A stretch of 64,000 bases of DNA from Arthrobacter sp. fls2-241-R2A-200 (GCF_030209745.1 NZ_JARVRJ010000014.1:111568-175567), one strand, 5' to 3'; positions 18,177-27,691 are shown, numbered from the stretch's first letter. The notes: generated from the sequence alone by a model not told the origin. Program-made: numbers and translations.

Positions 18177-20232
18177 GAATGTCGCGGCGGACGCCGTCGA
18201 GTCGGTGGGGGAGAAGTTCACCCTGGAATTGCTGGACCGCGCTGTCTCCGGCATGGGCGGTCAAAGCCGTGCCGGCCAGCATGAGATGGCCAAGCACGTC
18301 ACCCGGGCCATTGAAACCGGTGAGCATTTGCTGGTCCAGGCCGGAACGGGAACAGGTAAGTCCTTGGCTTACCTGATTCCCCTGATCGCCCATTCCATGG
18401 TCAGCAACAAACCGACACTGGTGTCCACCGCGACCCTGGCGTTGCAGACGCAGATTGTTGGCCGCGACCTTCCCCGGTTGCTGGAAACGATCAGCCCTGC
18501 CCTTGAACGCCCGGTCAACGTTGCGCTCGTCAAAGGCCGGGCCAACTACGTCTGCTTGCAGAAGCTCGACGGCGGATTTCCCAGCGAGGAGCCCTCCGAG
18601 GGCCAACTGTTCTCACTCGGTGAGGACACCAGCGTCCCGCACTTCGCCGCCTCCATGGGGGGACCTTCGTCCCAACTTGGCAAGGAAGTGGTGCGGCTTC
18701 GGGAGTGGGCGGAAAAGACCACCACGGGGGACCGGGATGAGCTCATGCCCGGCGTGACGGACAGGGCGTGGCGCCAGGTGTCCGTCACGTCCATGGAGTG
18801 CCTGGGGGCACAGAAGTGCCCGATGGCTGAGGAGTGCTTCAGTGAGCTGGCCCGATCCCGCGCCGGGGAGGCCGACGTCGTGGTGACGAATCACGCGATG
18901 CTGGCCGTCAGCGCCTTCGAGGGCCTCGCTGTTCTGCCCGAGTACGACGTCGTTGTGGTGGATGAGGCACACGAGCTGCAGGACCGCGTCACGGGCGCAG
19001 TCTCTGGCCAGCTCTCAGTCGCCATGGTCCATGCCGCAGCTTCAAGTGCCCGAAAGCACACCGCCATCACCGTTGATGCCCTCAACGCCGCTGCCGATCG
19101 ATTGGATATGGCGATCGCCGGAGCCCCGAACGGGCTGCTGCCCAACGGGCTTGATGACGAACAACTCGATTGCCTGGACCAGTTGCGTGAGGCAACGCGC
19201 GCGGCGCTCTCGGATTCGAAGCCGGATTCCTCGGGATCAAACTCTGCCGACGGCGGCAGGCAGCTGGCACGCTCGCGGCTTATGCTCATCCTGGAACTCT
19301 GCGAACGGTTGCTTGCCGCCAAGGAGAACCGGGAGGTGGTCTGGTTCTCGCGCAACAGCACCTTCGACCCCCAGCAGGGGTACTCCCAGCCGGACGAGAC
19401 CGCACCGGCCCTCATCAATATCGCGCCCCTGAGCGTCGCGGGAAGGCTGCGGGAAGGCCTGTTCACGGGCCACACAGTAGTCCTGACGTCGGCTACGTTG
19501 GCAATCGGGGCTGCGTTCGAACCTGCGGCAGGCGGGCTGGGCCTCTTGGGCGACGGCGCGCCGAGTTGGACCGGGATCGACGTCGGTTCCCCCTTTGACT
19601 ACCCCAAACAGGGGGTCCTCTACGTGGCGAAACACTTGCCGAAGCCAGGCCGCGGAACTTCGTTGGAGGCTTTGGATGAATTGGAGGACCTGATTCGGGC
19701 CTCCGGCGGCGGGGCCTTGTGCCTCTTCTCCTCCCGGCGGGCTGCGGAGGAAGCCGCTGATGCCATGCGGCTGCGGCTGGACGTGGATATCCTCTGCCAA
19801 GGCGAGTCCACCATGGCGGCCCTGGTCAAGCAATTCGCAGACGAGCCAGACACTTGCCTTTTCGGAACCATGTCTCTGTGGCAAGGGGTGGACGTTCCGG
19901 GAGGTTCCTGCCGCCTGGTGGTGATTGACCGTATTCCTTTCCCCCGTCCGGACGACCCGCTGATGACAGCGCGTTCCAGGGCAGTCGCACAATCCGGCGG
20001 CAACGGATTCATGGCAGTTTCGGCGACGCACGCGGCCATCCGTTTGGCGCAAGGCGCGGGCCGGCTCATCCGCTCCACAGGAGACCGGGGAGTTGTGGCG
20101 GTTTTGGATCCCAGGCTTTCGACAGAACGCTACGGCGCGTTCCTGCGGGCGGCACTGCCGCCGTTCTGGCCCACGGTGGACCGAACGGTGGTAAGGGGTG
20201 TGCTGGAGCGCCTGAGTAGGAAGAGCGCCTAA
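18169..20232 (+). CDS. DinG/XPD-like ATP-dependent DNA helicase
   Basis: Superfamily 2 iron-sulfur helicase of 687 residues. Motif I is AGTGTGKSLAYLIP, motif II is DEAH (VVVDEAHEL), and motif VI is in AIRLAQGAGRLIRS. Four cysteines between motifs I and II (NYVC, MECLG, QKCP, EECF) fit the 4Fe-4S cluster site of XPD/DinG helicases. The ATG at 18169 overlaps the hflX stop by 8 bp, so translation is coupled. In other bacteria DinG resolves R-loops and G4 structures. lexA lies convergent just downstream. Confidence 0.9.
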   Translation: MVENVAADAVESVGEKFTLELLDRAVSGMGGQSRAGQHEMAKHVTRAIETGEHLLVQAGTGTGKSLAYLIPLIAHSMVSNKPTLVSTATLALQTQIVGRDLPRLLETISPALERPVNVALVKGRANYVCLQKLDGGFPSEEPSEGQLFSLGEDTSVPHFAASMGGPSSQLGKEVVRLREWAEKTTTGDRDELMPGVTDRAWRQVSVTSMECLGAQKCPMAEECFSELARSRAGEADVVVTNHAMLAVSAFEGLAVLPEYDVVVVDEAHELQDRVTGAVSGQLSVAMVHAAASSARKHTAITVDALNAAADRLDMAIAGAPNGLLPNGLDDEQLDCLDQLREATRAALSDSKPDSSGSNSADGGRQLARSRLMLILELCERLLAAKENREVVWFSRNSTFDPQQGYSQPDETAPALINIAPLSVAGRLREGLFTGHTVVLTSATLAIGAAFEPAAGGLGLLGDGAPSWTGIDVGSPFDYPKQGVLYVAKHLPKPGRGTSLEALDELEDLIRASGGGALCLFSSRRAAEEAADAMRLRLDVDILCQGESTMAALVKQFADEPDTCLFGTMSLWQGVDVPGGSCRLVVIDRIPFPRPDDPLMTARSRAVAQSGGNGFMAVSATHAAIRLAQGAGRLIRSTGDRGVVAVLDPRLSTERYGAFLRAALPPFWPTVDRTVVRGVLERLSRKSA

Positions 20233-20287
20233 AGGGAACTGCGCCTAGAGGGAACTGCGCCTAGAGGGAACTGCGCCTAGAGGGAAC
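20225..20287. repeat. 16-bp tandem repeat, 3.9 copies, between helicase and lexA ends
   Basis: The unit GCGCCTAGAGGGAACT repeats at 20225, 20241, 20257 and 20273 (last copy 15 bp; first copy has AAA for AGA). The first unit contains the TAA stop of the helicase, and the last contains the lexA stop (CTA at 20277). On the minus strand each copy carries a TAG that falls in a different frame, because the unit is not a multiple of three. This looks like recent slippage or tandem duplication of the lexA 3' end. Confidence 0.9.
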
Positions 20288-21023
20288 GCAGCACCGAGAC
20301 GACCTTGCCCATAATGGTGGCCTGATCACCGAGGATGGGCTCATATTGGGTGTTTTGCGGCAGCAACCACGTGTGGCCGTCCCGTTGGCGGAACGTCTTC
20401 ACGGTTGCTTCGTCATCCAAGAGGGCAGCTACGATGTCGCCGTTGATGGCGTCGTTTTGCCGTCGCACCACCACCCAGTCACCGTCGCAGATGGCGGCGT
20501 CGATCATTGAATCTCCAGCAACCTTGAGCATGAACAGTTCGCCGTGTCCCACGAGCTGTCGTGGCAGGGGAAGGACATCTTCCACCGTCTGATCGGCCAG
20601 GATCGGCCCACCGGCTGCGATGCGGCCTACCAACGGCACCATGGCTGTGTCGCTGGCGCTGGCCAGTTCGGTGACCGCGAGCCCACCGGCACTCCGAAGG
20701 CGGGCAGGTTCCTCAACCCCGGGAATGGGCCCGCCGCCGTCGAGGGTCAAGGGCATCAAGACTTCCATTGCCCGAGGGCGCTTGGGGTCCCTGCGAAGGT
20801 AGCCCAGCTTCTCCAGCTGGGTCAGCTGGTGGGTCACGCTGGAAAGGCTCGCAAGGCCCACCGTATCCCCGATCTCACGCATGCTGGGCGGGTATCCATT
20901 GTCATTGACCGAGCGCTGAATGGTCTCGAGGATCTTCTTCTGCCGGACCGTCAGGCTCTTGGGGCTCTTTTGAGGCTGTTGGCTACGCAGGGGAGCGCTA
21001 CCTCCTGTGGCTTTCGCTGCCAT
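20277..21023 (-). CDS. lexA: LexA repressor
   Basis: Master repressor of the SOS response. The 248-residue protein has an N-terminal winged helix ([44 protein letters not shown], about residues 23-66) and a C-terminal S24 domain. The autocleavage bond lies in [11 protein letters not shown], the catalytic Ser in [14 protein letters not shown] and the Lys in ATVKTF. The start at 21023 gives the usual N-terminus; an upstream in-frame start at 21167 would place extra residues over the promoter. Two SOS boxes at 21164 and 21231 indicate autoregulation. The 3' end merges into a tandem repeat. Confidence 0.97.
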   Translation of the reverse strand: MAAKATGGSAPLRSQQPQKSPKSLTVRQKKILETIQRSVNDNGYPPSMREIGDTVGLASLSSVTHQLTQLEKLGYLRRDPKRPRAMEVLMPLTLDGGGPIPGVEEPARLRSAGGLAVTELASASDTAMVPLVGRIAAGGPILADQTVEDVLPLPRQLVGHGELFMLKVAGDSMIDAAICDGDWVVVRRQNDAINGDIVAALLDDEATVKTFRQRDGHTWLLPQNTQYEPILGDQATIMGKVVSVLRSL

Positions 21024-21163
21024 GTTTGCCAATGCCTTTCCGTCCGGACCGGGCGCGATACGGACCGCGCCGATGATGCCGGGCCTAAAAATGTCAGACC
21101 CTGTTGATTCACTGAAACAGTGGCTGCTTCTTCCATCAAACGTAGGGCAGGCACAGACCTTTA

Positions 21164-21179
21164 TCAAACATTTGTTCTA
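21164..21179. promoter_or_regulatory. SOS box 1 in the lexA/LysM intergenic region
   Basis: TCAAACATTTGTTCTA deviates from TCGAAC-N4-GTTCGA at two positions. It is the box nearer to lexA, about 140 bp from its start. Confidence 0.65.
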
Positions 21180-21230
21180 GCGAGTCTCGACACCGTTCGT
21201 TGATAAGTGCTAAAAAGGTCTTAGCAAGGT

Positions 21231-21246
21231 TCGAATATGTGTTCTA
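21231..21246. promoter_or_regulatory. SOS box 2 in the lexA/LysM intergenic region
   Basis: TCGAATATGTGTTCTA matches the SOS box with two deviations. It lies between the divergent lexA and LysM genes. Further TCGAA/TTCGA half-sites at 21272-21290 have a 17-bp instead of a 16-bp spacing and are not counted as a box. Confidence 0.7.
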
Positions 21247-21378
21247 ACAACACCGCAAACCGTGCCGATGTTCGAAGAAAGTGTTCGAACGGTTCGGGTG
21301 GCGTCGGGAGAGCATACGGAATTGACCGCCGCGTATCGGACACCCGGGGCACGGCAATCGCTCAGAAGGGCAAAGCTC

Positions 21379-21789
21379 ATGTCTGCAATATCAACGCTTG
21401 AGGGTCTTCTCGGAGGGCCAGCGCCTGCACTTGCAGTGGCGCAGTCGGCACCAGTCATGGACGTGAAATCGAAGTCCACGCGGCTTCGCCTGACGCGCAG
21501 GGGGCGGATCGTCTTCTTCGGCATCCCCGCGATGCTGCTGGTGGCCGCGTTGATCACCCTTCTTGGCTTCGTCACTTCCCCGGCAAAAGCCTCAGACACC
21601 CAGGCTCAACTGCGTCCACCGGTTGCGATTTCCGTCACGGTTCAGCCCGGGGAGTCCCTGTGGGGCATCGCGGGGGCGGCCGCGCCCGGCCGGGATCCCA
21701 GGGATGTCATTGCCGAGATCATCCAGCTAAATGACCTCAGTGGCGGCAGCATCCATCCCGGCCAGAAGTTGTTCGTTCCAGCCGGCTAG
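21379..21789 (+). CDS. LysM-domain membrane protein divergent from lexA, likely SOS division inhibitor
   Basis: A 136-residue protein with a basic stretch, one transmembrane segment (IVFFGIPAMLLVAALITLL, about residues 44-62) and an extracytoplasmic LysM peptidoglycan-binding domain (ISVTVQPGESLWGIA...LNDLSGGSIHPGQKLFVP). Position and architecture match Rv2719c (ChiZ) of Mycobacterium and DivS of Corynebacterium, SOS-induced division suppressors next to lexA; YneA of Bacillus is the analogue. The ATG at 21379 has GAAGGG 8 bp upstream; a GTG at 21262 is a longer alternative. SOS control is inferred from the boxes at 21164 and 21231. Confidence 0.8.
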   Translation: MSAISTLEGLLGGPAPALAVAQSAPVMDVKSKSTRLRLTRRGRIVFFGIPAMLLVAALITLLGFVTSPAKASDTQAQLRPPVAISVTVQPGESLWGIAGAAAPGRDPRDVIAEIIQLNDLSGGSIHPGQKLFVPAG

Positions 21790-21880
21790 AGGGCCGTGCC
21801 CAGGGAATCTGGCGAGTGCCCGGGCATGCCCGTCGCGCGGTCCAAGGGGTCACAGTTACGCACCCATCCACGGAGGCCCT

Positions 21881-21886
21881 TAAACT
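21881..21886 (+). promoter_or_regulatory. -10 element of hisC, leaderless type
   Basis: TAAACT lies 7 bp before the GTG at 21894. This fixes the hisC start 26 codons inside a longer open frame. Confidence 0.55.
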
Positions 21887-21893
21887 GGAAACT

Positions 21894-23012
21894 GTGAGTG
21901 ACAAGCTTGAGCGACTCGACCGACTTCCCCTCCGGACCAACCTGCGTGGACTGAGCCCTTACGGGGCGCCGCAGCTGGATGTGCCCGTTCTACTCAATGT
22001 CAATGAGAACACCCATGGCGTGCCGGTGGATGTCCAGGCAGCCATTACGGAGGCGGTCGCAGCCGCTGCCACTGGACTCAACCGCTACCCCGACAGGGAG
22101 TTCACGGAGTTGCGCCAGGCATTGGCGGAATATCTCGGTCACGGGCTCGCTCCGGAGAACATCTGGGCGGCCAATGGCTCAAATGAAGTACTGCAACAAA
22201 TCCTCCAGGCGTTCGGCGGTCCTGGCCGCAAGGCTCTGGGTTTCCCGCCGACGTACTCCATGTATCCGCTACTGGCCAGCGGCACCGACACCGAATACGT
22301 CCGCGGTTTCCGCGCGGCCGACTACGGCTTGGATGCTGCCTCTGCCGCGGCGCAAGTACGCGACACCGCCGCGAACATTGTTTTTCTCTGCTCTCCCAAC
22401 AACCCCACGGGGACCGGCCTGACACTCGACGTCGTCGAGGCTGTGTACGACGCCGGCGAAGCGAGCCAGGCCATAGTGATCGTTGACGAGGCCTACCACG
22501 AGTTTGCGCACGACAACACGCCCAGTGCCTTGACCTTGTTGCCAGGCCGCGAGCGGTTGATCGTTTCCCGAACCATGAGCAAGGCGTTCGCCTTGGCTGG
22601 GGCCCGTCTCGGATACATGGCAGCAGCGCCGGAGGTCACCGACGCGATTCGTCTCGTCAGGCTTCCGTACCACTTGTCCGCGATTACCCAGGCGACTGCG
22701 CTGGCCGCGCTGAACCACCGCGAGGCCCTGATGGCTGACGTTGAAGACATCAAGATTCAGCGCGATCGTATTGTGACTGAGCTCTTGCGGATGGGCCTAA
22801 AACCGTCGGTGTCTGACTCCAACTATGTCTTCTTCGGTGGCTTGGACAACCCGCATGAAGTGTGGCAGGGGCTTCTCGACGCGGGTGTACTGATTCGCGA
22901 CGTCGGTATCCCGGGCCACCTGAGGGTGACAGCGGGTACCGAGAAGGAGACCACTGTCTTCCTTGAGGCCCTGGAATCCCTGCTGCACGGACCAGCCGCC
23001 CCGCACGCCTAA
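21894..23012 (+). CDS. hisC: Histidinol-phosphate aminotransferase
   Basis: PLP-dependent class I/II aminotransferase of histidine synthesis. The 372-residue protein has 'LNVNENTHG', '[16 protein letters not shown]', 'CSPNNPTGT' and the PLP-lysine motif [17 protein letters not shown] (about residues 226-242). The GTG start is set by the -10 7 bp upstream. It begins the his cluster hisC-hisB-hisH-(small ORF)-priA. hisD, which often precedes it in actinobacteria, is not in this window. Confidence 0.95.
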   Translation: MSDKLERLDRLPLRTNLRGLSPYGAPQLDVPVLLNVNENTHGVPVDVQAAITEAVAAAATGLNRYPDREFTELRQALAEYLGHGLAPENIWAANGSNEVLQQILQAFGGPGRKALGFPPTYSMYPLLASGTDTEYVRGFRAADYGLDAASAAAQVRDTAANIVFLCSPNNPTGTGLTLDVVEAVYDAGEASQAIVIVDEAYHEFAHDNTPSALTLLPGRERLIVSRTMSKAFALAGARLGYMAAAPEVTDAIRLVRLPYHLSAITQATALAALNHREALMADVEDIKIQRDRIVTELLRMGLKPSVSDSNYVFFGGLDNPHEVWQGLLDAGVLIRDVGIPGHLRVTAGTEKETTVFLEALESLLHGPAAPHA

Positions 23013-23058
23013 ACTTGTCTATAGACCCAACCCATTCTTCGTGTATAAGGACGTCCCA

Positions 23059-23685
23059 ATGAGCGAAACCGGCTCAGTGCCCACCGCTGCCCGCACCGCG
23101 CGGCTCGAGCGCACCACTAGCGAGTCCTCCGTCCTGGTGGAGATCAACCTGGACGGCGCGGGTGTCTCCGAGATCAGCACGTCGGTTCCTTTCTACGACC
23201 ACATGCTGACTGCCCTGTCCAAGCACTCTTTGATCGACATGACCGTCAAAGCCACTGGGGACACCCACATTGACGTGCATCACACGGTGGAAGACGTGGC
23301 CATCACCTTTGGAGAGGTGCTTCGCACGGCATTGGGGAACAAGGCGGGCATCCGTCGCTTTGGCGAGGCAACGGTTCCTTTGGACGAGGCTTTGGCACAG
23401 GCCGTCGTCGATGTTTCGGGCCGTCCGTACCTTGTCCACGGCGGCGAACCTGCCGGCCAGGAGTACCACTTGATCGGCGGGCACTTCACCGGGTCCTTGA
23501 CCCGGCACGTCTTTGAGGCGATCACCCTCCACGCCGGTATCTGCCTGCACATGAACGTTCTCGCCGGCAGGGATCCGCACCACATCGTCGAAGCCCAATT
23601 CAAGGCGTTTGCACGCGCCCTGCGCTCGGCAGTTGAGTCCGATCCCCGCGTTGAAGGCATTCCCTCCACCAAGGGCGCACTGTGA
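23059..23685 (+). CDS. hisB: Imidazoleglycerol-phosphate dehydratase
   Basis: Manganese-dependent dehydratase of histidine synthesis. The 208-residue single-domain protein has both signature metal-binding motifs, [15 protein letters not shown] (about residue 73) and [18 protein letters not shown] (about residue 172), typical of the monofunctional actinobacterial form. The ATG has AAGGA about 9 bp upstream. The stop overlaps the hisH start (GTGA). Confidence 0.96.
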   Translation: MSETGSVPTAARTARLERTTSESSVLVEINLDGAGVSEISTSVPFYDHMLTALSKHSLIDMTVKATGDTHIDVHHTVEDVAITFGEVLRTALGNKAGIRRFGEATVPLDEALAQAVVDVSGRPYLVHGGEPAGQEYHLIGGHFTGSLTRHVFEAITLHAGICLHMNVLAGRDPHHIVEAQFKAFARALRSAVESDPRVEGIPSTKGAL

Positions 23686-24428
23686 GCGGCCAGTCTGTGG
23701 CCGCTGGTGCCGTCACGGATGCCATAGCCTCGCGGAAGCCGGAATCTCCCGAGGGTAAGCCGACGGTGACGGTGCTGGACTACGGTTCCGGCAACGTCCG
23801 GTCCGCCGTTCGGGCACTCGAGCGTGCCGGAGCGCATGTCATTCTCAGTGCCAAGCCCGAGGACGTCCTGAATGCCGATGGCCTGGTGGTTCCCGGTGTC
23901 GGTGCTTTCGAGACGGTCATGCGGGAGCTCAAGGCCGTTGACGCCATCAGGATGATCGGGCGCCGCGTCGCCGGCGGGCGTCCCGTGCTGGCCATCTGTG
24001 TCGGGTTACAGGTTCTCTTCGAAGCCGGGGTGGAGCACGGCACCGAATCCGAGGGCATGGCCGAGTGGCCCGGCAAGGTGGAACTCCTTCCTGCCGCAGT
24101 GGTCCCGCACATGGGCTGGAACACCGTTGACGTGCCGGAAGGCTCCAAACTGTTCGCCGGCGTCGAGCAGGAACGCTTCTATTTCGTGCACTCGTACGGT
24201 GTGCAGGAATGGAATTTCGACGTCGTCCAGCCTCGCATGGCTCCGCCCCTGGTGACGTGGTCCGAGCACGGCGCACGATTTATTGCCGCCGTCGAGAACG
24301 GGCCCCTTTGCGCTACGCAGTTCCACCCGGAAAAGTCCGGCGACGCCGGGGCGCGGCTCCTGCGCAACTGGGTGGATAGCCTGCGCAAGCCGCAAGCACC
24401 CGTTGACCCTGGAACGGGAGTGGCCTAA
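23682..24428 (+). CDS. hisH: Imidazole glycerol phosphate synthase, glutamine amidotransferase subunit
   Basis: Class I amidotransferase that supplies ammonia to HisF. The 248-residue protein has the nucleophilic cysteine in [12 protein letters not shown] (about residue 107) and the His-Glu pair in [13 protein letters not shown]. An N-terminal extension of about 25 residues precedes '[13 protein letters not shown]'. The GTG start overlaps the hisB stop by 4 bp. A 52-residue membrane protein gene starts at the base after its stop. Confidence 0.94.
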   Translation: MSGQSVAAGAVTDAIASRKPESPEGKPTVTVLDYGSGNVRSAVRALERAGAHVILSAKPEDVLNADGLVVPGVGAFETVMRELKAVDAIRMIGRRVAGGRPVLAICVGLQVLFEAGVEHGTESEGMAEWPGKVELLPAAVVPHMGWNTVDVPEGSKLFAGVEQERFYFVHSYGVQEWNFDVVQPRMAPPLVTWSEHGARFIAAVENGPLCATQFHPEKSGDAGARLLRNWVDSLRKPQAPVDPGTGVA

Positions 24429-24587
24429 ATGTGGTCCGTGCTCCTGATGGGACTCGGTGGCCTGATGGTTGGCGGAGGAATCTCCTTCCATCAACAGAAC
24501 AAGCCCCGATGGGTCTCGATTTCCTTCTACGCGTTGGCGGCGATGTCCTTGCTTGCGGCCTACCTGCTCACGCTGCCGGGCAAGTGA
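24429..24587 (+). CDS. 52-residue two-helix membrane protein in the his operon
   Basis: ATG directly abuts the hisH stop. The reading frame gives MWSVLLMGLGGLMVGGGISF, a polar turn (HQQNKPRW), then a second hydrophobic segment ending LLAAYLLTLPGK. This predicts a small integral membrane protein with two transmembrane helices joined by a short basic loop. No family was recognised. Zero-gap coupling to hisH, GC-rich codons like its neighbours and the clean hydrophobic pattern argue that it is real. Its link to histidine synthesis is unknown. Confidence 0.7.
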   Translation: MWSVLLMGLGGLMVGGGISFHQQNKPRWVSISFYALAAMSLLAAYLLTLPGK

Positions 24588-24590
24588 CCG

Positions 24591-24604
24591 TGATCAATTG
24601 ATCA
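24591..24604. promoter_or_regulatory. 14-bp perfect palindrome upstream of priA
   Basis: TGATCAATTGATCA is fully self-complementary and AT-rich in a GC-rich background. It lies 3 bp after the small membrane gene and 73 bp before priA. It could be a regulator site. No matching regulator is evident nearby. Confidence 0.4.
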
Positions 24605-24677
24605 GGATCCACTGATTACGCCCAACTCCGCTTCTGTCTCTGAACCGCTGCGTTCCCCTGACTCTCCTAGGACCTAC

Positions 24678-25418
24678 ATGACCACCTCACAGCCCATCCT
24701 GGAACTCCTGCCCGCCGTCGACATCGTTGAGGGCCAAGCAGTCCGGCTTTTGCAAGGTGAAGCGGGCTCGGAAACCAGCTACGGAACGCCCTTGGAAGCT
24801 GCGCTGAACTGGCAGGAAGCCGGTGCCGAATGGGTCCACATGGTAGACCTCGACGCCGCTTTCGGGCGCGGTAACAACGCGGACCTTATCAATGAGGTGG
24901 TCTCCCAACTCGACGTCAAGGTGGAATTGTCCGGTGGGTTGAGGGACGACGAGTCCCTGGAACGCGCCCTTGGCCTCGGCGTCGCCCGCGTTAATTTGGG
25001 AACTGCAGCTTTGGAAAATCCTGAATGGACCCGCCGCGCCATCGAACGCTTCGGTGACAGGATCGCCGTCGGGCTGGACGTTCGCGGCACCACATTGGCT
25101 GGCCGCGGCTGGACGAAAGAAGGCGGAGACCTGTGGGACGTCCTGGCCCGCCTTGAGGACGCGGGATGCGCCCGCTACGTGGTCACCGATGTCACCAAGG
25201 ATGGTACTCTGCAAGGCCCGAACGTTGAGTTGCTGCGCCAAATGGTCGAGAAGACCGGCAAACCCGTGGTGGCCTCCGGCGGAATATCGAGCCTGGAAGA
25301 CCTCCGGGTGTTGCGTGAGCTGGTTCCCGTGGGTGTCGAGGGTGCGATTGTGGGCAAGGCGCTGTACGCCGGCGCGTTCACTTTGCCCGAGGCCCTGGAT
25401 GTTGCCGGCCGCCGCTGA
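24678..25418 (+). CDS. priA: Bifunctional HisA/TrpF phosphoribosyl isomerase PriA
   Basis: TIM-barrel isomerase which in actinobacteria serves both histidine (ProFAR) and tryptophan (PRA) synthesis. The 246-residue protein has the N-terminal catalytic Asp in [15 protein letters not shown] (Asp near residue 14), the second Asp in [15 protein letters not shown], and the phosphate-binding [11 protein letters not shown]. The dual role is inferred from the actinobacterial lineage and the closeness to PriA; hisA-only activity cannot be excluded by eye. Its stop shares one base with the next start. Confidence 0.93.
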   Translation: MTTSQPILELLPAVDIVEGQAVRLLQGEAGSETSYGTPLEAALNWQEAGAEWVHMVDLDAAFGRGNNADLINEVVSQLDVKVELSGGLRDDESLERALGLGVARVNLGTAALENPEWTRRAIERFGDRIAVGLDVRGTTLAGRGWTKEGGDLWDVLARLEDAGCARYVVTDVTKDGTLQGPNVELLRQMVEKTGKPVVASGGISSLEDLRVLRELVPVGVEGAIVGKALYAGAFTLPEALDVAGRR

Positions 25419-26305
25419 TGGCCGAGGAATCACGACGACGGGAATTGCCGGGGCATATCGCGGCGGCACTGGCCGGTGCTGGCGGAGCAACCGATTCAGC
25501 AGGACAGCCGTGGGCCGGTCGAAGCCTCAGTGGGGATCACGCCGTCATCCATAATTTCGACAACGACGACGGACAGCCCGACGCCGGGTACCTCGCCGCG
25601 GTCGGAGCGTTGTTGGATGGCACCGGCAGCGAGGCCGATGTTGTGGCCTCCCTGGCGACGGCGAGGGTCTTCGTTCCTGTTGTGGCGCAGCTTGCTGAGG
25701 AAGCCGATGGCGTTGACGGGCTGCATGCCGATAAACAAGCGGATATGGCGTTGGTCACCCTCACGGCTCCGGATGGCCGCAGGGCCATGCCCGTGTTCAC
25801 CTCCTCTGCTGCCTTGGAGAACTGGCACGCCGAGGCGCGTCCGGTGGCCGTTTATGCTGCTCGTGCAGCGCTGTCCGCGGTGTCTGAGAATGCTCAACTT
25901 CTGGTTGTCGATCCCGGTTCGGCATACACCTTCGTGGTGCGGCGTCCAGCCATGTGGGCCTTGGCGCAGCAGCGGGACTGGACGCCGTCATACCTGGATG
26001 ATCAACTGGAGTCTGCTCTCGCTTCAGCTGCTTCCGATTTCCCTGCCGTGCGGCGGCTGGAAACCAGACCCGGGGGAGGCCTCGCGTCTTTGACGGCAGA
26101 CGGCCGTTCCGTGTCCGGTGGCGGTCCGGGGCCGGAACTGCAGGTAGTCCTGTTCCTCGATGACGGGCTGGATGCCACGGCGGTTCAAGCCCTGGTGGGC
26201 GGTCTCAACGAAGCGTGGGCGGGGTTGGAGTTGTTCGCTGAGAACGTGGACTCCATAGAAGTGAAATTGCAGCGCGCGGCGCAGGAGCCGCAGTTGCGTC
26301 AGTAA
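25418..26305 (+). CDS. SseB-family protein
   Basis: A 295-residue soluble protein overlapping the priA stop by one base. 'VFVPVV...DMALVTLTAPDGRRAMPVFTSSAALENWHAEARPVAV' (about residues 84-145) is the pattern of the SseB N-terminal domain: beta strands, then 'PVFTS..AL..W'. The C-terminus also resembles the SseB C-terminal domain. Actinobacterial members sit in his clusters and have no established role. It is likely co-transcribed with priA. Confidence 0.8.
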   Translation: MAEESRRRELPGHIAAALAGAGGATDSAGQPWAGRSLSGDHAVIHNFDNDDGQPDAGYLAAVGALLDGTGSEADVVASLATARVFVPVVAQLAEEADGVDGLHADKQADMALVTLTAPDGRRAMPVFTSSAALENWHAEARPVAVYAARAALSAVSENAQLLVVDPGSAYTFVVRRPAMWALAQQRDWTPSYLDDQLESALASAASDFPAVRRLETRPGGGLASLTADGRSVSGGGPGPELQVVLFLDDGLDATAVQALVGGLNEAWAGLELFAENVDSIEVKLQRAAQEPQLRQ

Positions 26306-26356
26306 GGCAGTACCGGTTTCCCGGGACTGCCCCGGGGGAACCAGAGGAATCAACGC

Positions 26357-27661
26357 GTGAACTTCGCTCTCTACAAAGAGATGTTGGCCATCCGACCTGT
26401 CCGGCGTTTGTTGGTGGTGGGCATGGTGGCCCGCATACCGCACTCTGCAGCCGGTGTGCTGCTGACTTTGCATATCGTCCTGACCCTGGGGGAGGGCTAC
26501 GCCGCCGCCGGTGCGGCCGCCGCGGTGATGACCATCGGCATCGCGGTGGGAGCTCCATGGCGCGGCCGGCGGGTGGACACGGTGGGGCTTCGGAAAGCGC
26601 TCATTCCTTCGGTGGTCTCGGAAACCGTTATCTGGTCGATCGTTCCGCACGTCCCTTACGAATGGCTGCTTCCCTTGGTTTTCGTGGGGGGACTCTTCAC
26701 ACTGCCGATATTCAGCGTGGTCCGCCAATCCTTGGGAGTGTTGGTGGACGGTGAGCAGCGGAGGTCAGCTTTCGCGCTCGATTCGATCGCCACGGAGATC
26801 GTGTTCATGATCGGACCGGCCGTCGGCGCCATCGTTGCGACCAGCGGGTTCGCTGCGGTGGGCCTCACCGCCGTCGGGGTTTCCGTCTCCGCGGCAGGTT
26901 TGTTCCTGATGTGGTTCAACCCGCCCACCCGCAGCGATAAGGCGAGCACGCCGCAGGAAACGCTCGAACAAGCGGCAGCCGATCTGGCCGCAGCCGAGGC
27001 CGCCGTTGTCGCTTCGGCACCTTCCCATGTTCAGGAAGCGGCATCCGAGATGGCTTCTTCCCGGTCAAGGGCGTCCGCCATGCGGGGCCGTGTGGCAAGG
27101 AATTTCAGTTGGTTTACCGTTGCCGTGGCGGCGTTGTTTGCCGTTGCGGCAGGTTCCGGGATGGTGCTGAGTGGTTCCGATGTGAGCATTGTCGGCCTGC
27201 TGCAGCGCGGTGGAAACCAAAACCAAATCGGAATCGTGTTCTTCTTCTGGTGCGCATCCTCCGTGGTGGGAGGGCTGATCTATGGAGCCATGAAGCGTCC
27301 CATCTCACCCATGCTCCTGCTCCTTGGTATGGCCGCCCTGACGATTCCCATGGGATTCGCGCACGACACCTGGACCTTGGCGTTCCTATCCCTGTTGCCG
27401 GGGTTGCTGTGCGCGCCGGTCCTGTCTGCTTCCTCCGAAAAAGTGGCCGACCTCGTGGATGAGGAGCGCCGCGGCGAAGCCATGGGATGGTACGGGTCAG
27501 CACTGACTGCCGGCGTGGCCCTCGGCTCACCCCTTGCAGGAGTCTTCATCGACGCGGTTGGACCCTCGGCCGGGTTTGCGGCAGTTGGCGTGGCAGGCGT
27601 TGTGCTGTGCGCTGCCGGATTCGCCCTCATGTCGCTGCGGCGCCGCACGGCCCGCGTCTGA
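26357..27661 (+). CDS. MFS transporter
   Basis: A 434-residue multi-pass membrane protein with about 12 hydrophobic segments, split by an Ala-rich cytoplasmic loop (about residues 200-245, 'QAAADLAAAEAAVVASAPSH'). 'MGWYGSALTAGVALGSPLAGVFID' near the C-terminus is typical of proton-driven drug or sugar effluxers. The GTG start has AGAGGA 9 bp upstream. Substrate is unknown, and the neighbours (his genes and the translation factor cluster) give no clue. Confidence 0.85.
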   Translation: MNFALYKEMLAIRPVRRLLVVGMVARIPHSAAGVLLTLHIVLTLGEGYAAAGAAAAVMTIGIAVGAPWRGRRVDTVGLRKALIPSVVSETVIWSIVPHVPYEWLLPLVFVGGLFTLPIFSVVRQSLGVLVDGEQRRSAFALDSIATEIVFMIGPAVGAIVATSGFAAVGLTAVGVSVSAAGLFLMWFNPPTRSDKASTPQETLEQAAADLAAAEAAVVASAPSHVQEAASEMASSRSRASAMRGRVARNFSWFTVAVAALFAVAAGSGMVLSGSDVSIVGLLQRGGNQNQIGIVFFFWCASSVVGGLIYGAMKRPISPMLLLLGMAALTIPMGFAHDTWTLAFLSLLPGLLCAPVLSASSEKVADLVDEERRGEAMGWYGSALTAGVALGSPLAGVFIDAVGPSAGFAAVGVAGVVLCAAGFALMSLRRRTARV

Positions 27662-27691
27662 CAGCCCCGCCTCTGACAGCAGGAAAACGAC

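Noticed and set aside
21272..21288. TCGAA-N7-TTCGA resembling another SOS box
   Set aside because: The half-sites are one base too far apart (17 instead of 16 bp). Kept only as half-sites near the true boxes.
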